DNA from: Prorocentrum cordatum
Taxonomy: Eukaryota; Sar; Dinophyceae; Prorocentrales; Prorocentraceae
Length of the DNA stretch: 64,000 bases
NCBI GenBank assembly: GCA_963575745.1
Contig: CAUYUJ010017980.1
Span: 37,922-101,921 of the forward strand
Direction: 5' to 3'
In this document: piece after piece, positions 1 through 10,300 of the stretch
How the letters are laid out: each line of letters starts with the position of its first letter
Position numbering within the stretch: position 1 is the first letter of the stretch
Program-made: the position numbers and the translations under genes
The notes under the pieces: generated by a model
The model's input: only the letters and a program-made list of their open reading frames with translations
What the model was told of the DNA's origin: nothing
Database searches by the model: none

Positions 1-3000
1 TCTGAGCGCTTGGCCCGCGGGCGTATCTACGCCCTGGGATGCCGTGCTTTCTATAATACTGCACATCGATGCCGGCCATGTCGCCATCTCTCTCTCCCTG
101 CCGAAATCTGGCGAGCACGCTGTTGATGCGGTCTAAATCACCGGCGATCGTGCCAGATGCCACGTCTCCCTCAAGTTGTATCAAGTTGATCCATTCTTTC
201 AGTGTTCCCGCGGGCTGATCGTCATGGTCGGCGGCTCTTGCAAGGCCTCGGAAGTCGGGTATGTCGGCCGTGGCCTCATACAACTCTTCCTTGCACTCCC
301 ACACGGGGCGCCACGCCGCAAAGCCGCCCCCGAAGAATCCGATGCCGCCGTGCGCGTGAAGCAACGCCTCAAACTTCTGGTGATCTACTTGGAGGAGCTG
401 GAAAGCGTTACTGTCGGAGTGCCAGCGAATCAAGTGAGGCCAGAGGTTGATGGCCTTCTCCAAATTGTCAGCTCTGGTGCTCTTGCCCGCGCCCGGTCTC
501 CACGCCCCCGGCACGTTCTTCATGTATTTGTTCACTTCGTATTTCTTCACGAATCGTCGCTGCCAGGCGTCCTCGTGAGCACTTATCACCACTTTCTTGG
601 CGGCCTCAATGGCGAGATTTTCGGCGCGCTCGCTCATCAACCCAGGCGGCGCGTCCAAGCCTCCGTTGGCCATTTGCGCCACGAGCCGGCGCGTGGCAGC
701 CCGCAGTTCCTCGTTCGGCATCATCAGTATTTGCCTGAGCTCGTCGACGGTTTTCGATTTAATCAAAGGGATAATGTACATGGTGATGTATGCAAATCTA
801 ACTTCTGGGCTGCTCAAGAATTCGGATAAGTCTGCATCCTCGGGGAAGACTCTATCGTCAACGCTGACCTTTGCACGGTCGGCCGAGAAAGTCGCGGTTA
901 GTTCGACGCAAATGATGCGACGAAGCCATGCCCGCAATAAGTCTAATCTCTCTGGGTCGCCCGCCAGGGAAGGGTACGCCATGTTCGTCTCCCAAAACTT
1001 CGCGCACTTATCCCAGCGGAAGTATTCTGTAACTCTGCCAAACAGGGCACGGCACGCAATTCTTTCCTCAGAAATCCAACACTTCAGAATGTGCTCAATA
1101 AGAGAAACTCCAGGGGCGCATTCCTGGACGGTGAGGACTTTAGCAAATGCTACTTGGCCGCCCTGTTTTCGGAACTCTTCCTTTACCTGGAATGCCTCCG
1201 ACGAGATCGTGGTTGCATGATCCCCGAAAACGTTGTTCCTCAATATCGTCCTTGCAGATTTCGAATTGCCCCCGGTGCCTGTGTACCATATCAGAACAGG
1301 CGGCATCGCGACGCCCATGAATGCCAAACACTCCATGGCAATATCCGCTTCTCGGCCTGCATCGGCCCCCGCATACGAGGTGCACATTATCAGCCGAAGC
1401 CGATCCACGATGTGATCGGGGATGACGCATCCAAGGTCGCCAGGGATACCGAAGTAGCAATTGTTGTCCATCCCCTTGGGGATCTGCTGCACTCTCTCGT
1501 TTTGAGGCACACCTGGCCTGGCGTCGAAAACCACCGTGGCGTCGTCGAACGTAACGGGGCTGCGCCCCGTCGTCGTCGGTCGGGGCGTCTTCAACCAGCT
1601 CCCGAATGAATCCACCAGATCTTTTGCCGACGCCTTGCTGGTGAAGCGGCCCGTGATGCTACCAACGGCTCTGCACAGGTCCAGCGCCCACGGAGCGACC
1701 TGAGTTCCTCCGGATGGCTTCAGGTCTGCCGACGAGACTGGATCCATGCAAAGGTAATAGTCTTCTCCATTTTCCAAAGACTCCAAAACAACTCTGGTGT
1801 CTCGGGCCAGATTTTTCTGCATTGCTTCTCGAAGTAATATCTGAGTCAACGACAGCGTCTTCTCGAAGTAACGGAGGGTATCCTGTCGGCGAATCGCAAA
1901 TACCTCTTTCAGAGCAAATTTCCCGCGGCGAAAAATCCGCCCGCGGATTTCTGACCGCTCCCCAGAAAAACGCGCACTGGGCTCCGCGCCAGCCTGGGCG
2001 CTTTCGATGAGGAAAACAACAGAAAGATGAATTTGCGATTCGCCCGTCCTCTTGCAATTCTTCAACTCGCCAGAAAGCGCCATTGCGGTAATGGTAGACG
2101 CCGTCTGGGTGGGCTCTGTAGCGCGGCCCCATCATGATGGCGGCGAGGCGCGTCACCAGGTGGTCGTTCCCCACCTTGACGTGCGGCTTCTCGATTAGGA
2201 AGAGGCCCGACACAAGCAGAGCATCCCTGAATAATCCAGTTGGAGGAACTCCCCACGAATCTAGGATGCTGTTTGTTTCCTGAGTCACTCGTCTGATTGA
2301 GCTCCCCATGTCCTCTGGGCCCTCCTCTCGGTCTGCCTGAATCGACACAGAGCCTCGCATCTGAACCAGTTGCGCAAAGCGCTCTGGCTCCCAGCGTCGG
2401 AGCACATCGGCCCCATCGGCGCCAGTCGAGCTCCCCGCGACGCGCCCGTCGCGTCCTTGCCGAGCGGCCCTGGCAGACGCACTGGGCGCGCCCTCTCTTC
2501 TCGGTGAACGGCTCGAGTCCCGCGGCTCTCGCTTCACTGAGGCGCGCGCTCGATCGCTCTGTGCGCCGTCCTCCCGCTTGACGCGGAGAAGTCGTTGCTG
2601 CCCAGCGCGCGAGGCATGGGGCTCGAGCGCGTTTCCACCTCGGAGAAATCGGAGCTGCTGGGTGCCTGGGCGGGAGGCGACCTCGTCCTTGTCCAGGAAC
2701 TTCCAACCGATTTCCTGCGGCAGGTTCGACTGCCAGGACGCTTCAAAAGGGATCTGGTACGTGCCAGACACGTTGTTCCACGCGGACAGCTGCATTCCGA
2801 CGCCCAGGCATAGTTCTCCGGCGAAAACAACGGGGCGCTCCGCAGCCAGAGCAGAGTGCCCCCCCGCCTCACCAAACATAGCCGGCTCTGTGTTCAGGAG
2901 ACGGAAGAAGTCCTCGTCGAGACACTTCACCGCGGCGTACGACCCCTCAGGCAACTGCGCGTCCTCGATCATAGCGAAGTCCGACCACGAGCATTGCGCA

Positions 3001-4845
3001 GCGCCAGGGCAACTCAACCGGCTGAATCTCGTCGCCTCAATGCATCCCTGGCGAAAGCGCGCCTGCACCATCGACAGACCGACGTTCGTCATGGGCGGGC
3101 TCCTCGCCATCTCCAGCAAGTTAGACGTCGCCATTGGTGCAGCGCGCCTTTGAAGTAACGTTGGGAAGATCTCGGGCTGCTCTCGCTTCACATCGGTGCC
3201 CACTTCTTGCTTGACAGTTGGGCGCCTTCCCGCTCCGCCAATACTGTCTTCTTCGCTCTCTGTGTCGCCCGCGCCCGCCTCGCGGCCAGTGCCGAGAAAG
3301 GCAGCCCCCCGATGACCCGCTGGGGGCGGCGGCGCAGCAGCGCTGCTTGCCGCGCGGCCCGACGCTACCCATGCCTGAAAGGCGATATCGAAGTGGTGCT
3401 CATGTACACGGAGAACACGCGAGGCTTCTTCCTCTTCCCGAGCCGCAGTGCCTGGTGGCGGAGGCGCCGCAGTGGTCTCCGAGGCCGCTACTGGATCCTT
3501 CTCTCGCTGGAGCTTCGCTTCAGCCTGAGCAGCTGTCTCCTGGAGAACGCGCGCGGCTTCTTCCTCTCGCCGAGCCGCAGTGCCTGGTGGCGGAGGCGCC
3601 GCAGTGGTCTCCGAGGCTTGGTCTCGTTCTTCGGCATTGGCCTCAACGATTTGGTAGATTTTCCAACGCCACGTAGAGCTCTTCTCCTCCTCTGTGAAGG
3701 GCTTGAAAGAGCTGGCCTTATTCGTGTCCGCCAGGAGTAATTCACCATCCACTTTCTTGAGAGCCTGGAAATGCGCCACGGTGCCCAAATCAGTTCTCTT
3801 TGCAGGATCAAAGATAACGTACTTGGAAGTGTCATCGACGGCCGAAATGCCACCGCTCACTTTTTTGTATAGACTTGCCGAAGGGCGCGAGCATCTGGTT
3901 GCCGTGCTTCTGAGCCCAGCACGGCCCGTCGGCCACGTAGGGCACCTTGTAGCGGTGAGCTCTGAAGGCATCAACAAGGCAGACATCCTTGAAATATCCC
4001 TCGTTGGTCTCCTTTGGGGGACGAACAGATACCGATGCCGCTACTCCGCGGACCTCTCCAGGGGCGCCTTCTGAGCAGAATGCCGAAGCGAATCCAGCCG
4101 CGGCGACGAGGGCTCTCCAGGACGAGCAGCGGTACGGGCGCCTGTTCCTCCGAAGATCCTCGCCCTTGTCCGCAGGCGGCTGAACTGCGCGGCGGCGCCT
4201 GGTCGGACCCATCACCGCGGTCGGCGTGTAATCGGTGCCCGCGCAGCCGAATTCCAAGAGGATCTCGTCTATCTTTCCGATGTCTGAGGGAACGCCGCCG
4301 CTGGCCCCGCGCTGGCTGATCCCCGTTGACCGGCGAGTCGCCTTCTTGCGGGGCGCGCGCGTCGGCTGCAGAATCCGTTTGTTGGTTTGCACTGTCTCAA
4401 CTTCCTTTTCTGACGTACTCATGTGCGTCAGGCGGAATTTCGCTATCTCGGCCTCTGACGCAGGTCTCCAATTGGCCCACTTCACGCGCGTGCCGACGGG
4501 ATTCTGCGTGAAGCCCCACGCAGGTGCACTGCGGTAGCGGCGGTTCCAATACTCGAGGTCGGCGACGAGCATGTTGTACGTTTTTGGGTCCATCGGCAGC
4601 GGGCGGGCATTGCCATTCTCAGTCGGAAGACGCGGCGCCTCCGCCTCCAACCCCTGGAGGGGCATCATCGGAACGGCGCCCATGCTCGCGCGGGGCGTCT
4701 GGCGGCTCGCTGGCGGGGCCGAGGCACTGCGCTGCGAGGCCATCTGGGTCTCGCAAGTGAGGTTGATGAACGTGTTCTTCACCTCCACGCACGCGGGCCC
4801 CACCGACTGGTTACGAGCGGGGGAGCGACCCCGGACAAACGCCAT
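1..4845 (-). CDS. D5-like superfamily-3 helicase/primase protein, 3' end off window, two frame displacements
   Basis: The reading runs from ATG 4845 (AACCATGG context) to the window edge in three successive frames: 4845 to about 3863, then to about 2030, then an uninterrupted frame to base 1. The last frame carries a superfamily-3 helicase core: Walker A GTGGNSKS at 1279-1256, a strand with Q-E near 1150, motif C FWETNMAYP near 1000-973, and an arginine pair in LLRAWLRRIICVE. This is the layout of D5/P4-type helicases of DNA viruses and mobile elements; it predicts an ATP-driven DNA helicase, probably nuclear. The N-terminal part starts MAFVRGRSPARN and has VKNTFIN and SAPP motifs, which I recall from dinoflagellate proteins. 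The middle holds a 44-residue repeat and several psi-K-x-E sites. Both displacements skip one extra base, so this is a recent pseudogene, a sequence error, or +1 frameshifting. The D5 call is firm; the function is inferred. Confidence 0.8.
1990..2045 (-). other. second frame displacement of the D5-like gene
   Basis: The frame that reads FWRVEELQEDGRIA loses protein-like character after about 2030 and stops at 1659. The frame one base further along reads VVFLIESAQAGAE and stays open to base 1 through the helicase motifs. The T-rich stretch around 2005-2030 is the likely point. The shift is again +1. Confidence 0.6.
3410..3617 (-). repeat. in-frame 132-bp direct repeat inside the D5-like gene
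   Basis: Copies at 3410-3485 and 3542-3617 are 132 bp (44 codons) apart. Each encodes SETTAAPPPPGTAA followed by an acidic helical stretch, EEEA-RVL. The repeat keeps frame and looks like a proline hinge plus a coiled coil. Confidence 0.75.
3861..3866 (-). other. first frame displacement of the D5-like gene at an A6 run
   Basis: On the coding strand a run of six A follows TCTATAC. The upstream frame reads on only to a stop at 3832, while the downstream frame (KKVSGG, then about 600 sensible codons) is one base further along. Skipping one A of the run joins the two frames, so an extra A in a homopolymer is the simplest explanation. Confidence 0.7.
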
Positions 4846-5059
4846 GGTTTCCACGAAAGTGCTTTGCAGTACAGAGAACAAGAGTACCTCGAATGCACAG
4901 AGCGTGGGCGAGTATGATGAGCACGACACAGATGTCTGCAAATCAGAACTTGGGCAAAAATGGTTACGGCGGCAGATTACTCTTCTCACAACGTGCAATG
5001 ATAAGACAATGGTAAGCAGAACGCAGTATCGACCTGCGCAGCTACCTGTCGTTGTCCCG

Positions 5060-5235
5060 TGGGCTGTCCCGCACTGACCCGCGAGGTCGCCGCGCGGGTT
5101 GTCCCGTGGGCTTGCCCCGTTGGCTGCCTCGTCTATCGTCCCATAGTTGTCCTGCGGATTGCCCCGCGGGTTGCCCCGCGGGTCGCCTCGTGGATTGTCC
5201 CGCGGGTTGCCCCGTGGATTGTCATCTGGGAGATG
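5060..5235. repeat. 12-bp minisatellite (CCCGCGGGTTGC-like)
   Basis: Degenerate units of about 12 bp (ttgccccgcgggt and variants) lie just upstream of the D5-like gene. They read as NPRGNPRD-type repeats in the minus frame that leads into the gene, but they precede the chosen start and are probably untranslated. Confidence 0.7.
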
Positions 5236-5479
5236 CAAAACGAAATGCGCATGGAACATGTAATCAAATTGCAGAGTGACATCTACATCGAAATGCACAT
5301 CGTGCAATTGACGGTCGGGCCATTTTTGTTATGCTCACGCGACTACGGATATAACCCACGCATGGCAAATACGAAGCTGCCATCATGACTAAACACTCAT
5401 CGCCGCAAGTCAACAATTATATTACATTGACCGCGCGATCGTCCGCATGATGAAATCAATTTTGCTTGTTGTGCGCGGG

Positions 5480-5720
5480 TATCTAAGACGCTTCTGAGAC
5501 CACCTAGGTTGCTTCCAAGACGGTTCCCAAGATGGTTCCAAGACGGCCCGTGCCCTTCAGCCCGAAGACGCCTTAGGATGGTTCCAAGACAGTCTAAGCG
5601 ACTCCCAAGAGGCGGCCCCGAGATGGTTCCAAGACGGCTAAGCGGCTTCTGACGCGGAGCCTAAGGTGGTTCCAAGACGGCCCTCAAGACGCCGTAAGTG
5701 GCTTCCAAGAGGCTGCCCAA
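5480..5720. repeat. CCAAGACGG/CCAAGATGG short-word array
   Basis: Repeated ccaagatggtt and ccaagacggc words in imperfect tandem. The same word builds the large arrays at 12.5-15.3, 21.2-21.7 and, inverted, 51.4-52.3 kb. No gene seen here. Confidence 0.65.
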
Positions 5721-5759
5721 TACGGCTGTCATATTTCTAACGCACACCTCAAACGCTGC

Positions 5760-6235
5760 GCGCAAAGCATCACTTGCGAGATAAGGGCGTTCATTCTTCA
5801 AGCGGGTTTGCGTTCCTTTTCCTTGAGTTTGCTTGTTTGGAAGTAAAAATTACAAATAGAACAAAACATGTACAAAAACACTATTTTTCATATTCTGTAA
5901 AACCTTAAAACAACTACACGAAACGTATCACTTGCGAGATAAGGGCGTTCATTCTTCAAGCGGGCCTGCGTTCCTTTTCCTTGAATTTGCTTGTTTTGAA
6001 TTAGAAAACTACAAATAGAGTAAAACATATATTAAAACATTTTTTCCAGATTATGCAAAACGCTACAAAACTGCATGAAACGCATCAATTGCGAGATAAG
6101 GGCGTTCGTTCTTCAATCGAGGTTGCGTCTCTTTACGTTGAATTTGCTTGTTTTGAATGCAGAACTACAAATAGAGAAAAACATATAAAAACACTATTTT
6201 CCATATTTTGCAAAACGCTACAAAAACTGCTCGGC
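5760..6235. repeat. 158-bp tandem repeat, three copies
   Basis: The word CTTGCGAGATAAGGGCGTTC (third copy aattgcgag) recurs with starts near 5767, 5925 and 6082, periods 158 and 157. Each unit ends in an AT-rich stretch with CTACAAATAGA. It is more AT-rich than its surroundings; no coding signal. Confidence 0.9.
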
Positions 6236-6365
6236 CCCCCCCCCCAGCGACCCCCCAAAACGGTCAAAACGTGATGCCTACTAGCACTAGTACTAGTCGT
6301 AGTGATGGCCGCACGTGTGAATGTAGTGGTATCAGGAGAGGCCGTTGTCCGGATGATAATATATC

Positions 6366-6433
6366 ATAGTCGCAGTAGTGGTAGTAATAGTAGTAGCCGT
6401 ACTAGTAGTAGTAGTAGTAGTAGTAGTAGCAGC

Positions 6434-6466
<33 letters not shown>

Positions 6467-6525
6467 AGTAGTAGTAGTCGTAGTAGTAGTAGTAGTAGTA
6501 GTCGTAGCAGCAGCAGGCGCAGCAG
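6366..6525. repeat. AGT trinucleotide microsatellite
   Basis: Mostly uninterrupted AGT with some GGT and CGT variants. It gives poly-Ser, poly-Val and poly-Thr shadow frames only. Confidence 0.95.
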
Positions 6526-6654
6526 GGGGCAGAAGGAGGCGCACGGGAAGAGGAGATGAGGGGCGCGGCTCCCCAGGGGGGCATAGCAAAATGCGATGCC
6601 CCTTTTCTACCGCGCTCCGTGGCGCCGCTCGTTGGCTCTCCGCTGGCCAAAAGC

Positions 6655-6738
6655 TCAGGCCTCCCGCAGCGCCACCTCTGCCTCGAGGTACCGGTTCCGC
6701 TGCTGGAGGCGCTGGCACAGCCTCTTGCTCGCGGTCAC
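6655..6738 (-). CDS. coiled-coil (zuotin-like?) gene, last exon
   Basis: Acceptor CAGGAG|GTG at 6740-6739 opens a frame reading VTASKRLCQRLQQRNRYLEA and onward to EVALREA, then TGA at 6657-6655. It is a leucine- and arginine-rich amphipathic helix. The frame joins in phase 0 to the exon ending at 6914. Alternatively GAG|GCCTGA is a GC donor and the gene continues. The order KLRKNL followed by an LC-RL helix resembles the region after the lysine-rich helix of zuotin/DNAJC2, but the likeness is weak. Confidence 0.45.
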   Translation of the reverse strand: MTASKRLCQRLQQRNRYLEAEVALREA

Positions 6739-6913
6739 CTCCTGGTGACAAGCGTGCTTTCCACTGCCGCCGCGACAGGCCACGGGCGGACGACCTGCGG
6801 TAGCGCCCTGCTGTGCGAGATGCTAATCGCACCCACCAGTCGTTACCGCACGTCCGCCGCCCGTGGTCTTCGTAGCATTTTTGAAAAATATGCCAAAGGG
6901 CCTTGTCGCGCAC

Positions 6914-7034
6914 CAAGTTCTTGCGCAGCTTCCCTTTCTCCTTCGTGAGCGCTCTCTGCGTCGCGGCCCCCTTCTTCTCCGCTTCCTCGCACTTCTTTTT
7001 CTCCTCGGGAGGAGACAGGCGCGGGTCGCGATTT
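6914..7034 (-). CDS. coiled-coil (zuotin-like?) gene, internal exon
   Basis: This 121-bp exon lies between acceptor CAACAG (7036-7035) and a GT donor after TTG (6914). It reads NRDPRLSPPEEKKKCEEAEK, then a Lys/Glu helix ending KEKGKLRKNL. DPR followed by an E/K helix and K-LR is also the order in zuotin-type ribosome-associated J-proteins, which is the only basis for that suggestion; no J domain was found in the window. Both flanking junctions keep phase (2 upstream, 0 downstream), which supports a real exon. Confidence 0.5.
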
Positions 7035-7108
7035 CTGTTGTTGCTGTTGTTGTTTTTTACGTTTAACTGTAGCAGGAATTACCGCCGCGATCCTGAAGGA
7101 AGCCGAGC

Positions 7109-7213
7109 TTCCAGTTCCTGGCCTCCTTCCAGGCGGTCTTCGCCTCGGCCTGCCAAGTCTTCGCCTCCTCCCGTGCGCTCTGGGCCTTCCGCATGTGCTC
7201 GTTGGAGCGTCTC
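7109..7213 (-). CDS. coiled-coil (zuotin-like?) gene, internal exon
   Basis: This 105-bp exon lies between acceptor CCACAG (7215-7214) and a GC donor after TGGAA (7109). It reads HMRKAQSAREEAKTWQAEAK, then TAWKEARNW, a long charged helix. Phase 2 at its end fits the start of the next exon exactly (AA plus A gives Lys). Two other frames are open but have Gly/Arg-rich shadow composition. Confidence 0.5.
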
Positions 7214-7246
7214 CTGTGGACGAGCCACGAAAGGGGGGCGCCATCC

Positions 7247-7338
7247 AATGCCACGCAGAAGCGTCACGATTCGGAAGCATAGTATATCACTCACGTTGTA
7301 TACTGTGCTTCCGAATCGTGTCGCTTCTGCGTGGCATT
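7247..7338. repeat. long hairpin, 40-bp arms, 12-nt loop
   Basis: Arm 7247-7286 (AATGCCACGCAGAAGCG...) and arm 7299-7338 are reverse complements with only two mismatches in 40, around the loop TCACTCACGTTG. It sits inside the intron between the exons ending near 7395 and starting at 7213. It looks like a foldback transposon or a structured intron element. Confidence 0.95.
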
Positions 7339-7394
7339 AATTAGACGCTGGGTTGTGGTATGGTGTTTTTTGTTGCACCATGGTCTTCAAAGCG

Positions 7395-7569
7395 TCTTCT
7401 TTCTTCTGGCGCTGCTCCGTCGCTTTGCGGACCGCCGCGCGGACCTTCTCGAGGGCCGCGCGGCGGAAGGTCGCCACCAGGCGCTTGGTCCGATCTTGTT
7501 GGAGGTAATCTTCAAGCCTCTTTTTGGCTTGGTACTCCCGGTTCTTCTCAAGTTTCCGAAAGTACGCCT
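7395..7569 (-). CDS. coiled-coil gene, candidate upstream exon
   Basis: The minus frame reads YFRKLEKNREYQAKKRLEDY and goes on with charged residues up to RQKKEDALK. It is rich in Lys, Arg, Glu and Gln with few Gly or Pro, unlike shadow frames nearby. Acceptor CACAG at 7571-7570 is likely; the donor near 7395-7379 is ambiguous (GA after CAGAA keeps phase with the next exon). It could belong to the same gene as the three exons below it or be separate. Confidence 0.4.
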
Positions 7570-7699
7570 CTGTGCCTTTCGCTGGGTTGCACATGCTTCC
7601 AGGCAGCGGAGTTCTAGCGGGGGCCTGAGCCTAAACACATTTTTTTTGCCAATGGCACAAGTTGCATGCGATTGCTTCCCATTTCCATGTTTTTCCTTC

Positions 7700-8010
7700 C
7701 AGTCCACTCCCCCGTATCCTCCCCCCTCCTCCCCCTCCTCCCTCGTCCTCACCCTCCCCGTCCTTCTCCTCCTCATCACCATCCTGCTCCTGCTCATTCT
7801 CCTCATGAGAGGCATGCGTACAAGCGGCCGCAGCAGGCGAGAAATATTATGAGGACGCCGCCAAATAAAGAACAGTGAAGAAGATGAAAAATGATATGAA
7901 GAAGAGTGGAACTGACAATCAGAATAATAATAAAAGGAATAAGAATAATAAGGATAATAAGAAGAATGAGAAGAATAAGAAGACTAATAATAACAACACG
8001 TACAAAATAA
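7700..8010. repeat. CT-rich tract followed by AATAAG-rich tract
   Basis: 7700-7830 is a C/T-rich imperfect CTC tract; 7865-8005 is A-rich with AATAAG/GAAGAA words. No coding signal on either strand. Confidence 0.7.
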
Positions 8011-8029
8011 TATGTATGATCATGTAGGG

Positions 8030-8395
8030 GGCAAGCTTCTTAGGTTCCTGGGTTCCTGGGTTCCTAATTTACTAATTCTTGGATCATGAGTTTTCTAGGT
8101 TCTTGGGTTCTTGGTTCCTGAAGTCTTGGGTTCTTAAGTTCTTAAGTTTCTGGGTTCTTAGGTTCCTGGGTTTCTTAAGTTCCTGAGTTCATGGGTTCCT
8201 AAGTTCCTGGGTTTCTGGGTTCGTACGTTCCTGAGTTCCTGGGTTTCTTAGGTTCCTGGGTTCTTAGGTCCCTGAGTTTCTGGATTATTAGGTTTCTGGG
8301 TTCCTGGGTTCTTGGGTTCCTGGGTTCTTAGGTTCCTGGGTTTCTTATGTTCCTGGGTTCCTGGGTTCCTAGATTACTGAGTCCCTGAGTTCCCC
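8030..8395. repeat. degenerate GGTTCCTG/GGTTCTTA minisatellite
   Basis: Words such as GGTTCCTGGGTTCCTGAG and GGTTCTTAGG recur every 8 to 16 bp with many single-base changes. The 7-8 bp T/G-rich word superficially recalls telomere repeats, but it is not TTTAGGG and is internal. Confidence 0.85.
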
Positions 8396-8612
8396 AACTC
8401 CCTTCCCCTGGATCTGTAGAGGAACAGTGCGATGGGTTGAGCCAGAACCTCGTCGCGGCGCGACAATGACGCGAAAGAGCGAATGACTGTGAGAACGGAG
8501 TGAGGATAACTAATGCTCTACCCCCTTTCCTGTATTCCCCTCGTCCTTTACTCCTCGTCCTTTCCCTCTACTCGCCCTCCTCTCCTTCCTCCTCATCCTC
8601 ATCCTACTCCTC

Positions 8613-9620
8613 GTCTTGGGATGTCATTGGTTTTTTTTTTTTTTTGCCTTTTTCGCATTTTCGCCTGCCCGCTCCTGGCGGCGCGGAGGGCCGGCCCAGC
8701 GCCAGGGCGCGAACGCGCGAAAATACAAAAAAGGCAGAAAATGCAAAAAAAAAACAAAGAAAACCAAGGACATCCTAAGAAAACCATGCGAAAAAGCTGC
8801 AAAACCTAAGGAAAACAAAAGTTTTGGACGCCTGATAGCCACCAAACCTGTGAAAACACAAGGTTTCGGCTCATCGACGTCACGAAACACTGTGTTTTCA
8901 CAGGTTTCGTGAGCACCAGCTTGCCAAAACCTTGCTTTTCCTTAGTGTTTGCAGCTTTTTCGCATGGTTTTCTTGGGATGTCATTGGTTTTCTTTGTTTT
9001 TTTTGTTTTTTTTTTTTTTTGCCTTTTTCGCATTTTCGCCAGCCCGCTCCTGGCGGCGCGGAGGGCCGGCCCAGCGCCAGGGCGCGAACGCGCGAAAATG
9101 CAAAAAAATACAGAAAATGCAAAAAAAACAAAGAAAACCAAGGACATCCTAAGAAAACCATGCGAAAAAGCTGCAAAACCTAAGGAAAACAAAAGTTTTG
9201 GACGCCTGATAGCCACCAAACCTGTGAAAACACAAGGTTTCGGCTCATCGACGTCACGAAACACTGTGTTTTCACAGGTTTCGTGAGCACCAGCTTGCCA
9301 AAACCTTGCTTTTCCTTAGTGTTTGCAGCTTTTTCGCATGGTTTTCTTGGGATGTCATTGGTTTTCTTTGTTTTTTTTTGCCTTTTTTTTTCGTTTTTTT
9401 CGCGATTTTTTGGACGCCTGCCCGCTCCTGGCGGCGCGGAGGAAGCGCCAGGGCGCGAACGCGCGAAAATGCAAAAAAGGCAAAAATGCAAAAAAACAAA
9501 GAAAACCAAGGACATCCTAAGAAAACCATGCGAAAAAGCTGCAAAACCTAAGGAAAACAAAAGTTTTGGACGCCTGATAGCCACCAAACCTGTGAAAACA
9601 CAAGGTTTCGGCTCATCGAT
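8613..9620. repeat. tandem 360-375 bp repeat made of two alternating palindromes
   Basis: CTTGGGATGTCATTGG recurs at 8613, 8972 and 9346. Each unit holds one foldback built on GCCTTTTT-GCATTTTCGC with a GC-rich tip, and a second, larger palindrome. In the second, AAGAAAACCATGCGAAAAAG and its partner CTTTTTCGCATGGTTTTCTT flank inner arms around CAAACCTGTGAAAACAC. The 100-150 aa open frames here are repeat shadows. Confidence 0.9.
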
Positions 9621-10300
9621 ACCGCGATACAAACTGCTTCCTTTTTGTAAGAGAATACAACCTGATTCCTTCTGTGGCGGATTACAAATTGATTTCTTTC
9701 TGTCGGATTGACAAACAACAAGTTCCTTGTGTGGCGGAATTACAAAGACCCCCTCCCCCCATCAGAAAAACATGCTGAGGCGTTCTTTTCAAAAGCAAAA
9801 CTTCACCATGCCGACCCGACAACTCGCGTCGTCGCATCTTCGTTTTCCGCGTTGTTTGTTGTTGTGATTTGTTCCCCCCGAGGGGACTCCCAGAACACCC
9901 CGTTCTCGAATCAAACGCCCGAAGCCGCCTGGGGAGCGCATGGTTTTGGCACAACATCCACAACGACCGACTATTGTACCTCACCTCCCGAGCCTCAAAA
10001 CATTACCCCGCGACGTGCCCAGCCGATTTGCATCGAGTGGAAAGAGGCGGAGGCCAATCTTGGCAGAACAACGACAGTGCAGGCGCGGCAATTTGTTGCG
10101 CAAGCTACATGGGATGCGTGCGCGTTGCGTGACTCACAGGACAGGGATCGACAGGGCGAAGATTGAGGCCCTCGGCCTGAAGAAGAACGGGGCGGGAACG
10201 ACGGGCAGGATACTGACGGAATTGTGGGGGCTGGGGGCCATCGCGGCAGCGGCAGCATGGAGAAGGGGTGGCAGGGGGTGCGAACGGCAAGCGGTCAAAT
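9621..10300. other. no gene recognised
   Basis: Starts with a short run of TGTGGCGGATTACAAA-like words (9660-9750). The rest is unique-looking sequence with open frames of up to 155 codons on both strands, none with recognisable motifs. Confidence 0.5.

Noticed and set aside
176-1609. Plus-strand open frames of 60-217 codons
   Set aside because: Antisense shadows of the D5-like helicase frame, which carries the recognised motifs on the minus strand.
3121-3740. Plus-strand Arg/Trp-rich frames as an overlapping gene
   Set aside because: They are antisense to the proline/glutamate repeats of the D5-like gene.
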